Part shown: piece after piece, positions 25,257 to 33,762 of the stretch
Numbering within the stretch: the first letter of the stretch is position 1
How the letters are laid out: each line of letters starts with the position of its first letter
Assembly (NCBI GenBank): GCA_937923465.1
Contig: CALDUB010000011.1
Location: 1-41,594, forward strand
Source: an uncultured Saprospiraceae bacterium
GTDB lineage: Bacteria; Bacteroidota; Bacteroidia; Chitinophagales; Saprospiraceae
Length of the DNA stretch: 41,594 nucleotides
Reading direction: 5' to 3'
Notes under the pieces: generated by a model
The model's input: the letters and a program-made list of their open reading frames with translations, nothing else
Database searches by the model: none
What the model was told of the DNA's origin: nothing
Position numbers and translations under genes: made by a program

Positions 25257-26236
25257 TACTTCAGTACATTATCCGCCAACATTTTATCAATAAAAGTACG
25301 TGCACCCGCCTTATTCAAGTGTTGATAATCACCAAATCCTGCGGTTTCTTTTACCGCTAAAGAATAATCATTTACAGGCAATCCCGTCTTCGCTTCTACC
25401 GTCCTTTTCAAATCTTGAATATTCACTATTTTATTAGCAAAAGCAGGAAAATAAGGATTGATAACCAATTCGACTTCTGTTCCTTTAGCTTGTGCGTACT
25501 TCACCATTTCAACTAATTGATTGATGACATATTCAGGATTAGTTTCTACATCTGTTCCTTTCGTCGGCGAGTCAGTTACCATATCAACTAATTGATTCGT
25601 GACATATTCAAAACTGGTTTTTACTTGTTTAGTTTTCTGAGTTGGCTGAAAATCAATTGTGTAATCTTTCAAATCCGCAGAACCTTCCACCATACCATCA
25701 CTAATCACTCTATCCAATAACCAATCTTCATCTGTCTTATTTTGGAAGAATAAATTACGCTGATAAAGTTCAGAATTGTAACGGAAAAGATGCGAAAATT
25801 GCGAACCATTATAAGCAGTATCAGACTTGTCTTTCAGTAGTTTAGATAACTTTTCAGAGTAAGGAGCATACATTTTAAAATCACTCATCAATTGGTCATT
25901 CAGGCGGTCACACATCGTCACATCTACCACCATTTTCTTAGGCGCAGGGTAGAGGTCAAAGTAATCTTGTACCAATACATTCGCCAAATCAATCGGCATA
26001 CCATTATAACTTACATTGAAAGTTTCGGACTGTGTAACTTCTTCAATATAAGGTTGGTAGAAGATAAGTCCACGAGAATTTCCCACTAAAAGTATATCTG
26101 CCTCCGCACGATTATCGTACAGACGTGCATAGCGAAACTGGCTATCAGCTGCTTGCTGCTGCATCACATAACCAATGGCGCGGTCACCCAAAAAGGTGAT
26201 AGCTAAAACTGCGAATATCCAAAGAGAGTTTTTCAT
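25256..26236 (-). CDS. SGNH/AlgJ-DltD-like membrane-anchored protein of a polysaccharide acylation pair
   Basis: About 326 residues with one N-terminal membrane helix (MKNSLWIFAVLAITFLG) and an extracytoplasmic domain. A SGNH-type block (ILLVGNSRGLIFYQPY, likely nucleophile S54) lies near the start and a terminal GDYQHLNKAGA fits the Asp/His block. Such proteins pair with MBOAT acyltransferases to move acetyl or other acyl groups onto polysaccharide; the MBOAT gene is immediately upstream. ATG 26236 is chosen because the longer TTG form (26287) would translate through an intergenic repeat. A tandem duplication with 75-bp period lies around 25500-25620 (residues EYVTNQLVDMV... / EYVINQLVEMV...). 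Confidence 0.8.
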   Translation of the reverse strand: MKNSLWIFAVLAITFLGDRAIGYVMQQQAADSQFRYARLYDNRAEADILLVGNSRGLIFYQPYIEEVTQSETFNVSYNGMPIDLANVLVQDYFDLYPAPKKMVVDVTMCDRLNDQLMSDFKMYAPYSEKLSKLLKDKSDTAYNGSQFSHLFRYNSELYQRNLFFQNKTDEDWLLDRVISDGMVEGSADLKDYTIDFQPTQKTKQVKTSFEYVTNQLVDMVTDSPTKGTDVETNPEYVINQLVEMVKYAQAKGTEVELVINPYFPAFANKIVNIQDLKRTVEAKTGLPVNDYSLAVKETAGFGDYQHLNKAGARTFIDKMLADNVLK

Positions 26237-26242
26237 AACAAA

Positions 26243-26298
26243 AGTTGTAGCACAGGCTTGCAGCCTGTTCGTTCTGCGGATTTGCAACCCGCAACAAT
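26243..26298. repeat. Double-hairpin intergenic repeat
   Basis: CAGGCT-TGC-AGCCTG (26253-26267) and TGCGG...CCGCA (26275-26279 with 26289-26293) stand side by side, flanked by GTTG / CAAC. The motif GTAGCACAGGCTTGCAGCCTG is familiar to me as a widespread Bacteroidota intergenic word (recall, unchecked). It separates the MBOAT gene from its SGNH-like partner. Confidence 0.7.
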
Positions 26299-26299
26299 T

Positions 26300-27868
26300 C
26301 TAAAATTGAAAATAAATAAAAGCATCACTATCAAACGTCCCCATAAAAGCAATCAGAAGCAACAACAAAGTATAAGTTACCACTCTGAAAATAGGCTTAC
26401 GCAAAGAAACCTCCTGATAATTAAACTTCAAATCTGACGCCTCTACCATAAGCAAAATACCTACCACAAAAACTCCCTTGAGTACGACAAACTTGTGAAT
26501 CACCGACCCGAAAGTGAAAGTTTCGAGGTTGGCGATGCCAGATAAAACCGACATCGCCGTCTCAAAATCTGGGCTTCGGAAAAATACCCAAGCCAAGCTG
26601 GTTAAGCTAAAGACTATTGCCACATTAATTCCCATTCTCAACCAAGACGGAGTGTGCAAACTGTCTAATAATTTTCCAAATCCAGGACCCAAGATGCGCT
26701 GAAAAATCAAGTACGCACCATGTAAAAAGCCCCAAAGTATAAATACGTAACTGCTACCATGCCACAAGCCACCTAATAACATAGTGACCATGAGATTCAT
26801 CATGGTAAAAGTTTTCGCTTTTTGTTTTTTTCCTTGACGCAAATAATAATAACCGCCTGCATAAATGAGCAAAAATGCAGGTATCAGCCACATCCAGCCT
26901 GTCACACCAATGGCAAACACACTAAATAAGCCGATAAAGAATATCGAACCAAAACTCCCATTTCGATTACCACCGAGAGGAATATATAAGTAGTCACCTA
27001 ACCAAGAAGACAAAGTAATGTGCCAGCGTTTCCAGAATTCACTAAAATCTTGAGAGAAATAAGGCGTTCGGAAGTTCTCAGGGAAATCAAAGCCCATCAT
27101 CCGCGCCAATCCAATCGCGATATCAGAGTAACCAGAGAAATCACAGTAAATTTGGAAAGAATAGAATAACACACCAATGAAAAGGTGCATCGAACTAAAT
27201 GTATCTGGCGCCGCAAAACACTGGTCTACAAAGGGCGCAAGACTATCTGCTACCGCTACTTTCTTAAAGAAACCCCACAACATCTGCCCAGAACCGCTAA
27301 TAATCCTATTCCAATCAAATTTCCTATCTGATTGAAATTGCGGCAAGAATTCACTCGCCCGAACTATTGGTCCAGCTACTAACTGCGGAAAAAAGGATAT
27401 AAAAGTCGCAAATCGCAAAAAATTCTTTTCTACAGGTATTTCCTTTTTCCAGACATCAATGGTATAACTCATCGATTGGAAAGTGTAAAAGGATATCCCG
27501 ACGGGGAGAATGATATTCAGTGTATGCCAACTAGGTTCAAAGCCGACCGAGACCAGCACATCGGCAAAACTATCCGCGAAAAAGTTGAAATATTTAAAGA
27601 AGGCAAGGAAACCTAAATTCACCGCCATACTCAATAGCATCAAGCGTTTGCGGGCAGTGGCTTCCTCCGTTTTTCCTAACTGAAGACCAACAAGGTAGTC
27701 CAATGCAGTTGAAATGACTATCAAACTCAAAAAGCGATAGTCCCACCAGCCGTAAAAGAAATAACTGGCGATAAGACACAACCAAAGGCGTGCTTTTCCG
27801 CGCAAGGCGAAGTACAAAGGCAAGAAAATGCCAATGAATATGAAAAATGGGATGCTGTTAAAAATCAT
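26300..27868 (-). CDS. MBOAT family O-acyltransferase (AlgI-like)
   Basis: A 522-residue polytopic membrane protein (about 11 hydrophobic helices). AlgI-type landmarks: FFPQLVAGPIVR (159-170), YCDFSGYSDIAIGLARMMGF (241-260), FSEFWKRWHITLSSWLGDYLYIPLGG (275-300) and GGLWHGSSYVFILWGFLHG with the catalytic-type H370. In alginate and other systems this enzyme transfers acyl groups across the inner membrane to an SGNH partner for polysaccharide acetylation; the partner gene follows. An insertion of about 50 mostly hydrophobic residues (304-353) between the GGNRNG loop and the MVTMLLGGLWHG helix is longer than in usual AlgI relatives. It belongs to the exopolysaccharide locus. Confidence 0.93.
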   Translation of the reverse strand: MIFNSIPFFIFIGIFLPLYFALRGKARLWLCLIASYFFYGWWDYRFLSLIVISTALDYLVGLQLGKTEEATARKRLMLLSMAVNLGFLAFFKYFNFFADSFADVLVSVGFEPSWHTLNIILPVGISFYTFQSMSYTIDVWKKEIPVEKNFLRFATFISFFPQLVAGPIVRASEFLPQFQSDRKFDWNRIISGSGQMLWGFFKKVAVADSLAPFVDQCFAAPDTFSSMHLFIGVLFYSFQIYCDFSGYSDIAIGLARMMGFDFPENFRTPYFSQDFSEFWKRWHITLSSWLGDYLYIPLGGNRNGSFGSIFFIGLFSVFAIGVTGWMWLIPAFLLIYAGGYYYLRQGKKQKAKTFTMMNLMVTMLLGGLWHGSSYVFILWGFLHGAYLIFQRILGPGFGKLLDSLHTPSWLRMGINVAIVFSLTSLAWVFFRSPDFETAMSVLSGIANLETFTFGSVIHKFVVLKGVFVVGILLMVEASDLKFNYQEVSLRKPIFRVVTYTLLLLLIAFMGTFDSDAFIYFQF

Positions 27869-28039
27869 CTTCCGTGTTGGTTGACGGTCTTTGTGAGACT
27901 TTCTTGTGTAGTCGTCAAATTCCTGGTTTTGTGTGTAGTTTTTTTGGACTGGTTATTCGTTATTAATTATTGGTTATTATCGTGATGTTGCTCATTAAAT
28001 TCGTAAGAATGAAATAAGCATCAACATAATAATCAATAA

Positions 28040-28744
28040 CTAATAACCAATAACAAACCCCTCAATTTCCTCGCGCCAAAGCATATAAGCTTCACCGTTC
28101 AGATGTATACCATCACGCGTAAAACGCTCTGGCAGTAGACCTTCATTATTTGCTAGTTTTGCGTGCAAGTCAATGAAAGTCAGTTCTTTATCTTTAGATA
28201 TTTTTTTTAGCTGACGGTTAATTTCCGAAATGTCTTTGTTCTTTACGCCTGTATTACGCACGTTGTTATTAACGGGTAAAAGGCTTTGTACAAAGACTTT
28301 TGTCGAAGGGGACTGCTGGGAGATGTTAGCTAGAATTTTCTTGTAATTCTCAACGATGTAGTCAGGGGAGTGAAAAAGTAAATCATTTACACCAATAGAT
28401 AGAAATAGTTTTTTTGGAGTCAATGCTGTGACAACTTCAAGACGGTCTAAAATCCCGTCTGTCATATCACCTTCAATTGCTCGATTCTTTAAGTCCACAT
28501 CAGGGAATAATTCATCCCAAGGACACTGTTCTGTCAAACTATCGCCCAAAAATACGACATCTGTACTATCTTTCGGAAGGTTTTCAAATATATTTTTCCG
28601 ATGCATGTATACACCCGCTACGCCACGATTTTTCATTTTGAAATAAACGTAGCGTGCACCGCCTAATTTTGTTAGAATGAAGGCGAAAAGGGCGATTAGG
28701 ACGATGTTTAGTAAAAGTGAAATAACCAAAGGTGTACTTTTCAT
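28040..28744 (-). CDS. SGNH/GDSL family hydrolase, membrane-anchored
   Basis: A 234-residue protein with an N-terminal signal anchor (about 5-26) and an SGNH hydrolase domain. Catalytic blocks are intact: S69 in FLGDSLTE, G92, N120 in GVNDLL, and D211/H214 in RDGIHLN. It resembles acyl-hydrolase/deacetylase and lysophospholipase-like members. Next to an MBOAT acyltransferase, it may remove or transfer acyl groups on the polysaccharide, but it is separated from the MBOAT gene by 170 bp. The substrate is not known. All genes 25256-33762 read in the same direction. Confidence 0.9.
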   Translation of the reverse strand: MKSTPLVISLLLNIVLIALFAFILTKLGGARYVYFKMKNRGVAGVYMHRKNIFENLPKDSTDVVFLGDSLTEQCPWDELFPDVDLKNRAIEGDMTDGILDRLEVVTALTPKKLFLSIGVNDLLFHSPDYIVENYKKILANISQQSPSTKVFVQSLLPVNNNVRNTGVKNKDISEINRQLKKISKDKELTFIDLHAKLANNEGLLPERFTRDGIHLNGEAYMLWREEIEGFVIGY

Positions 28745-28824
28745 AGAGACATAAGATTGAAAATAGAACTGGAATGTAGTTGAAAATACGTTTTACAGTT
28801 GTTTCACTTAAATGTGTTCAGTTT

Positions 28825-29406
28825 TTACTCGAAAATCCATTCTAATTCGATTTTAATTCCAAGATTATTGACATCTTCAACAAAAGGAAAAATAATTGTT
28901 GAAGGCTTTTCATTTCTATAGTTTGAGATGAAAAAAACTTGATTGCCCATGTAATCCGAAATCCCGTCATCTTCCGTATCATCATCAAATAAGTCGAAAG
29001 TAACTGAGTAAGCACCCGTTTCTGGATGGTCAATCCTCCAATCTACGTCAAATTCGTACTCTTCTTCAAAGTTTGCATTCTGCTGAATTTCAGTATTAAA
29101 AGCTGGAGATACTCCATTACCTGTCAAACGAATGAAAATATCAGGTCTGTCTGTTGATGAGTCCCAATGTTGGAATGTTTCCCTTTCTAAAAAATCTGTT
29201 ATGAATATTTTAGAAATTCTAATCGCAGAGGCAGGTGCAAGAGAGTCGCAAGCAATGCCCATAAACTCAGAAGGGCAATCACAAAGACCTGAATTACAGA
29301 TTCCACCATTATTACAGACAACATTTTTGCATAAATCTATTGGCGGTTCCTCTTTACAAGCAAATAATGCAATAATGATTAAAAAGGAAAAAAGGTAGAA
29401 TTTCAT
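28825..29406 (-). CDS. Lipoprotein with an EGF-like domain
   Basis: A 193-residue predicted lipoprotein (signal ending LFAC, Cys 17). It has one EGF-like module: six cysteines at 26, 31, 37, 42, 44 and 53 (LCKNVVCNNGGICNSGLCDC). A beta-rich domain (about 60-193) follows, with repeated aromatic/acidic strands such as FDVDWRIDHP and TFDLFDDD, reminiscent of a C2-like or cell-surface sandwich. It likely sits on the outer membrane facing outward. It lies within the polysaccharide locus but no direct link to synthesis is visible. Confidence 0.82.
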   Translation of the reverse strand: MKFYLFSFLIIIALFACKEEPPIDLCKNVVCNNGGICNSGLCDCPSEFMGIACDSLAPASAIRISKIFITDFLERETFQHWDSSTDRPDIFIRLTGNGVSPAFNTEIQQNANFEEEYEFDVDWRIDHPETGAYSVTFDLFDDDTEDDGISDYMGNQVFFISNYRNEKPSTIIFPFVEDVNNLGIKIELEWIFE

Positions 29407-29492
29407 TCTATCAAAGTTTAGATGTTAAAAGAAACGAAGATAGCCCAAATAACCAGTAACCAACTTTTTGTCATCCCGACGAAGGAGGGAAA

Positions 29493-30701
29493 CTACTTCA
29501 CCAATTCCTCAACTCCCACATCCTTCTTATGCTCCGTATGCTTAAAGTTTTTATTCGGGTTCAACATCTTAGGCAAAGCTGCCAATTGACGGAATAAAAA
29601 CATAGGTAAACCTTGCAAATTTTTCCAAATCACAGGCTCTGCTTTACTCAAATAAAGAGTCCAGAAGATTGTCCCAAAGAAAAGGGAAAAAGCTCCGGCA
29701 AAAGCTACAGTCACCCAAGGATTAATGAAAAGTGCCACAAAAGCTAATAAGCCCGACACTCCCATCATCACCAATAATGGCGGAGCAATCGTCACCAAAC
29801 CAAAGTAAAGTTGATTAAATGAAAAGTTGAAAAGCCCACGACGTAGGATTCCCAAAGAATTCGGGATATTTTGGAAGTAAGAGTACAACCAACGGCTACG
29901 TTGTGTCGTAACAGCCTCTGCGTCACTTACTTTCTCGTCATAAATAATCGCATCCCAAGCATAAGCTATCTTTTCATTTAGGCGCAATAAGTAATTCTGT
30001 AAAATTTTATCTTCTTGTAGCATTTTTTTCCATAAATGCTTGCCTTGTTCGATTTCTGGACTGTCTAGGTAACCTTTATACAATTTTGTCTCAACAGCCA
30101 TTCCACTACCAGAAATTACTGCCGAGCCACCTAAAAGGTATGGCGCATAACGTTCTGTATAATTTTTGTAAAACTCACCTGTCGCATCTGCACAAGCATA
30201 AACAGAGTCTAAATTCTTTGCCGTACGCTGACCTTGAATTGAGCTGTAACCAGCATTTGCGTACTTATTAATGACTTTATAGAAATCTGGGTGCGCCACA
30301 TTATCTGCATCAAAAACTACCGTGTAATCATGCGGACGTACAAAGTTTTCCATAGCATGAATGATAGACTTTGCTTTCAAATTCAAAGCAGGCTCTGGAC
30401 GAAAGATTGTAAACTTTTCATGCTCAATATCCCAGTCAGATATATCGCAATTATCAGCAACCAGGTAGATGTGCTGATTTTCATATTTTTGTGCTATAAG
30501 GCTCTCAATCAATCCTTTAGAGATATCACAGTTTCTATAAGCTGTGATAATTGTACCAAAATCATGTTGTTTTTCTTGCGCAGGTGTCTTCACGCGTTCT
30601 TTACCAAAAAGAAGCGAGAAAAAGGTTGTCAGAAAGGGGAGGAGAAGGAAGAATCCGAAGATTCCGCAGAGGATGTAGAAAAGTGTAATTAGTATGCTCA
30701 T
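29493..30701 (-). CDS. Membrane glycosyltransferase family 2, processive type
   Basis: A 402-residue protein with an N-terminal membrane helix (about 2-31), a cytosolic GT-A domain and three C-terminal helices (about 295-370). The catalytic series fits the cellulose/hyaluronan-synthase style: D83 (VADNCD), DAD at 131-133 (VVFDADNV), E230-D231 and the QRSRW motif at 267-271. It would polymerise or add sugars from nucleotide donors to the growing chain at the membrane. It is flanked by the EGF lipoprotein and by another GT2, and an inverted repeat lies just upstream. The sugar specificity cannot be read. Confidence 0.9.
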   Translation of the reverse strand: MSILITLFYILCGIFGFFLLLPFLTTFFSLLFGKERVKTPAQEKQHDFGTIITAYRNCDISKGLIESLIAQKYENQHIYLVADNCDISDWDIEHEKFTIFRPEPALNLKAKSIIHAMENFVRPHDYTVVFDADNVAHPDFYKVINKYANAGYSSIQGQRTAKNLDSVYACADATGEFYKNYTERYAPYLLGGSAVISGSGMAVETKLYKGYLDSPEIEQGKHLWKKMLQEDKILQNYLLRLNEKIAYAWDAIIYDEKVSDAEAVTTQRSRWLYSYFQNIPNSLGILRRGLFNFSFNQLYFGLVTIAPPLLVMMGVSGLLAFVALFINPWVTVAFAGAFSLFFGTIFWTLYLSKAEPVIWKNLQGLPMFLFRQLAALPKMLNPNKNFKHTEHKKDVGVEELVK

Positions 30702-30735
30702 GTGTAGTCCGAAATTTTAATGCTTGTGTTGTTCG

Positions 30736-30886
30736 GACCCCCTAACCCCCATTTGGGGGAACTTTCTTCGATTTTAATTCCTCTGATAATTCTCAATTTT
30801 AATTTTTCAGGTTGAAAATAAGAAATTAAGAATTACAAAAAAAAATAAGCTAAATGAGTGTTCCCCCAAATGGGGGTTAAGGGGTC
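30736..30886. repeat. Inverted repeat with nested CCCCC/GGGGG hairpins between GT2 genes
   Basis: Arms 30736-30762 and 30860-30886 are inverse over 27 bp with one mismatch. Each arm is itself a small palindrome (CCCCCATTTGGGGG and CCCCCAAATGGGGG). About 97 bp separate the arms, partly A/T-rich with weak further symmetry. It may be a processed hairpin between cistrons or a non-autonomous repeat. Confidence 0.85.
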
Positions 30887-30900
30887 TTCGTCCCAAATTT

Positions 30901-31908
30901 TTAAGTTAAAACCGCCGTACGAAAAGGCGAGGGGATAGGGTCCAATTTACCATTATCAATGGAGAAAACATCTAAGATATTCCACCAAATAGCTTTACCA
31001 AAAGCACGTAATTCTTTAAAATCTCGTTTGAGAAGATAAACTAATACGTTTTTGGGAATAGTAAAGAAGACCAAAAATAGGGTAAATGCGGCGATTTGCC
31101 AAGTCGAATGATTGCGTCGCATAAAGAGAATGCGATTTCGTGTGACATAGTAAGTCTTGAGCGCACTGATTTTTCCCGTCGCTAAACTTTCCTTGTGATA
31201 GATTTTGGCGTTAGGTTCGACATAAATCTCAAAACCCGCACGACGTATCCGTGCACACCAATCTAACTCTTCATAATAGAGGAAAAAATGTTCCCACATC
31301 AAACCTGCTTTTTCTATAGCCTCGCGAGAGACCATCATAGCTGCGCCGTGGGCATAGGCGGTCGGTTTGAATTCTGTATATTGCCCTATATCAACGTCCA
31401 TTGTTCCGAAAGTGCTGTTCCGAGCAGTCAACGGGTGAACGGGAGTCGTACCAACGTATTGAATAATATCTCCAGACATTTCTGAAGACGCTAAACTTTG
31501 GTTAGTAGTCGTACCCGAGCCGTCATTACCACTCGAAACAACCTTAAAAAAACAAATTTTCGGACTTACCACTCCTAAGCGCGGAACCTTCTCAAACGCT
31601 GCTACCAGCTTTTCTAAAGCTCCTTTCGTGAGTTCCGCGTCGTTATTTATAAAAAAAACATAATCTCCTTTGCACTTTCGTACGGCGAGATTATTTCCGC
31701 CTGCAAATCCCAGATTCACTTCACTGCGTATCGTTTTCACTTCTGGGTAATGCTCATTTATATGAGGTATTGCATTAGTTTTTGAGGCATTGTCGACCAC
31801 ATAGGTTTCTATGTTTGGATAGCCGCATGCGCGTATCGAATTTAGAAGTTCACATGTGACTTCTAACTCGTTGTAGTTTACTGTTATGATGCTGATTAAG
31901 GGATGCAA
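30901..31908 (-). CDS. Glycosyltransferase family 2 (rhamnosyltransferase-like)
   Basis: A 335-residue GT2. It starts ISIITVNYNELEVTCELL, has the donor-binding aspartate D39 (VVDNAS) and a DxD-type NNDAE at 88-92 (FFINNDAELTKGALEKL). NLGFAGGNNLAVR follows the typical WbbL-like pattern, and EELDWCARIRRAGFEI and a C-terminal hydrophobic stretch (about 272-296) complete it. It adds a sugar, often rhamnose in relatives, to a lipid-linked saccharide on the inner leaflet. The start is TTG 31908: the next upstream in-frame codon of interest is a TAA and no ATG precedes the first beta strand. Confidence 0.92.
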   Translation of the reverse strand: MHPLISIITVNYNELEVTCELLNSIRACGYPNIETYVVDNASKTNAIPHINEHYPEVKTIRSEVNLGFAGGNNLAVRKCKGDYVFFINNDAELTKGALEKLVAAFEKVPRLGVVSPKICFFKVVSSGNDGSGTTTNQSLASSEMSGDIIQYVGTTPVHPLTARNSTFGTMDVDIGQYTEFKPTAYAHGAAMMVSREAIEKAGLMWEHFFLYYEELDWCARIRRAGFEIYVEPNAKIYHKESLATGKISALKTYYVTRNRILFMRRNHSTWQIAAFTLFLVFFTIPKNVLVYLLKRDFKELRAFGKAIWWNILDVFSIDNGKLDPIPSPFRTAVLT

Positions 31909-31910
31909 AG

Positions 31911-32054
31911 TAATTACGATTTACGAATTACGATTTACGATGAGGGAAAACGCTAATCATAAATTTATTTTAGTTGAGTTTTAGAGTTGTAAAGTTTTAA
32001 AGTTGAAGAGTTGTAAAGTTGCCGCTCTTACTTGTTCATGGCAACTTTACAACT
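31911..32054. repeat. Short repeats and a perfect hairpin upstream of the GT2 gene
   Basis: ATTACGATTTACGA occurs twice in tandem near 31912-31940. AGTTGTAAAGTTGCC (32009-32023) pairs perfectly with 32040-32054 around a 16-base loop, and the word AGTTGTAAAGTT recurs near 31985-32020 and in a similar form near 7735-7760. No coding content. Confidence 0.65.
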
Positions 32055-32088
32055 ATCTAACTTTGTAACTATACAACTATATAACTTT

Positions 32089-33177
32089 TTATACATCTGA
32101 CGATTGGACGATAGAGAACGGTGTTCTTAAAATAAGCTTTATATCGTACCAAAAAGACCAATTATTAGCATAAGAAATGTCTAAATCGATGCGTTCTTGC
32201 ATAGACATATCATTTTTTCCGCGTTTAGACACTTGCCATAGACCAGTGATACCTGCAGGTGCTAAAAAGCGACGAGCCCAGTCATCACGTGTTAATTCTT
32301 GTGCTTCATACAATGGTAAAGGACGATTTCCTACAATAGACATATCCCCTTTGATGACATTTACCAACTGTGGCAACTCATCAATACTAAATTTACGGAT
32401 AATCTTCCCGATTGGCGTGACACGTGGGTCATTTGCAAACTTTTGGAAAACACTCCCTTCTTCGTATTGATTTAATTTCTTCATCTCCTCCAGACGCTGG
32501 TCTGCATCTGCATACATGGAGCGTAACTTTAAGAAATCAAAGATATTGTAGCCCGTTCCAACACGCTTAGAAGTGTAAGTAATATCTCCACCATCCGTTA
32601 ACTTGATAGCTAATGCAGAGACAAGTAAGATAGGACTAGCTGCTAAAAGTGCTGCAGAAGCAAATGTTATATCAAACAGACGTTTTTTCCAGGGCAATTT
32701 TGGCGCCAAGATATCGTCTGGTTTAGCTTTATGTACTTGTTTTTGCTTTTTGAAAGTTTTCAAAAAGTTGATACGTGTTTCCAATGCCTCATTATTGACA
32801 GGAATTTGAAAACAATCATCAATTCCCAGTTTTAGCAATTTTGCAGCATTGGGCATTTCATTTTGGTACAATGAAATAAAAGGAATCTCGCGCAGACAGT
32901 CATGTTCTTGAATGGCACGGATGAGCATGAAATCTTCGGTTTCTAAGAATTCATAACCACAGATAATAGCTTGAATCTCTTGAATCTTATTAGGCTTATC
33001 TAATCGAGCTTCGAGCCAACGAAATGCTAAATAAGAACTCTGAAATTCTCTTAAGCGAAAAGGGTTTTCTTCCGGAAGTGAAGTACTTGTAAAGTTAGGG
33101 GTCTCTCCATTTAATCCCAGTAAAACCATTACTTTCTGCTCCTGTTTGTTATTAGGTTGCAGTAGAATTGGGTTCAT
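32089..33177 (-). CDS. Initiating sugar-phosphate transferase with N-terminal pseudo-receiver domain
   Basis: A 362-residue fusion. The C-terminal half (about 160-360) is a bacterial sugar transferase (PF02397): membrane re-entrant helix KRLFDITFASAALLAASPI, then KLRSMYADAD, and the Asp-Glu dyad D265-E266 in FSIDELPQLVN. MSIVGNRPLP and the terminal GITGLWQVSKRG follow. It moves a phosphosugar from a nucleotide sugar onto undecaprenyl phosphate and starts the repeat unit. The N-terminal half (about 15-140) has a receiver-like alpha/beta pattern: strands VMVLLG, IQAIICG, IPFISLY and DDCFQIP. The acidic pair, the phosphoacceptor Asp (IICGYEF) and the Lys are missing, so it is a degenerate receiver. 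A separate receiver gene precedes it. PglC-type soluble-to-membrane transferases are the close comparison. Confidence 0.88.
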   Translation of the reverse strand: MNPILLQPNNKQEQKVMVLLGLNGETPNFTSTSLPEENPFRLREFQSSYLAFRWLEARLDKPNKIQEIQAIICGYEFLETEDFMLIRAIQEHDCLREIPFISLYQNEMPNAAKLLKLGIDDCFQIPVNNEALETRINFLKTFKKQKQVHKAKPDDILAPKLPWKKRLFDITFASAALLAASPILLVSALAIKLTDGGDITYTSKRVGTGYNIFDFLKLRSMYADADQRLEEMKKLNQYEEGSVFQKFANDPRVTPIGKIIRKFSIDELPQLVNVIKGDMSIVGNRPLPLYEAQELTRDDWARRFLAPAGITGLWQVSKRGKNDMSMQERIDLDISYANNWSFWYDIKLILRTPFSIVQSSDV

Positions 33178-33354
33178 AATTAGTTTTGTTTAGAAGTTCT
33201 TACAATGTGTGTTTGCTTTCAACTTACTTTAACAGAAACATTTAAAATGTCGCTCTCAATAGTATGTACAATATTTATGACGGATAAATTCGCTAACGAT
33301 ACGTATTTTTATCGTTTATGCATATTTGTCTGACAATGAGTAGTTTACGTTGTT

Positions 33355-33762
33355 TTAAGCCAAATTGAGGGGATTACTAATAGGAGGGAAAAGGATTGAA
33401 CCAATTTTATCATTTAGATTGGTAGGATTAAATGGTTTCTTTAGAAAACCGCGTGCGCCTAAATCTATGCATTGCTCAATCTCTGATTGAGTTTCAGTGC
33501 CTGATACAACTATCACTGGGATATTTTTGAAAAATCCACTGTTGCGAATGTTACGTAAAAAATCGTTGCCATTTACACGAGGCATATTCATATCAAGTAA
33601 GATTAAGTCTGGAATATTTCCTTCGTCTAACCACATCATACCTTCAAAGCCATCTGCTCTGGTAGTAACTTGGTAATTTTGTTTTTTTAACCAGCTTCCT
33701 AATAGTACGCGTACACATTCGTGGTCTTCAATGACCAAGATTTGCTTATGGGATGAATTCAT
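33355..33762 (-). CDS. Single-domain response regulator (receiver only)
   Basis: A 135-residue CheY-like receiver with no output domain. Residues fit an active receiver: E12-D13, phosphoacceptor D57 (LILLDMNMPR), S87 (VIVVSGTE) and K109-P110 (FLKKP). The extra C-terminal tail (PISNPLNLA) is short and not a DNA-binding domain. No histidine kinase gene is in the window. It lies 177 bp upstream of the sugar transferase that carries a degenerate receiver. They may interact or be co-regulated, giving a phospho-switch for polysaccharide initiation (inference). The preceding intergenic region is unusually long. Confidence 0.93.
   Translation of the reverse strand: MNSSHKQILVIEDHECVRVLLGSWLKKQNYQVTTRADGFEGMMWLDEGNIPDLILLDMNMPRVNGNDFLRNIRNSGFFKNIPVIVVSGTETQSEIEQCIDLGARGFLKKPFNPTNLNDKIGSILFPPISNPLNLA

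Noticed and set aside
25256-26287. Longer TTG-started form of the SGNH-like protein
   Set aside because: The added residues are translated from an intergenic double-hairpin repeat and precede a clear membrane anchor; ATG 26236 explains the protein better.
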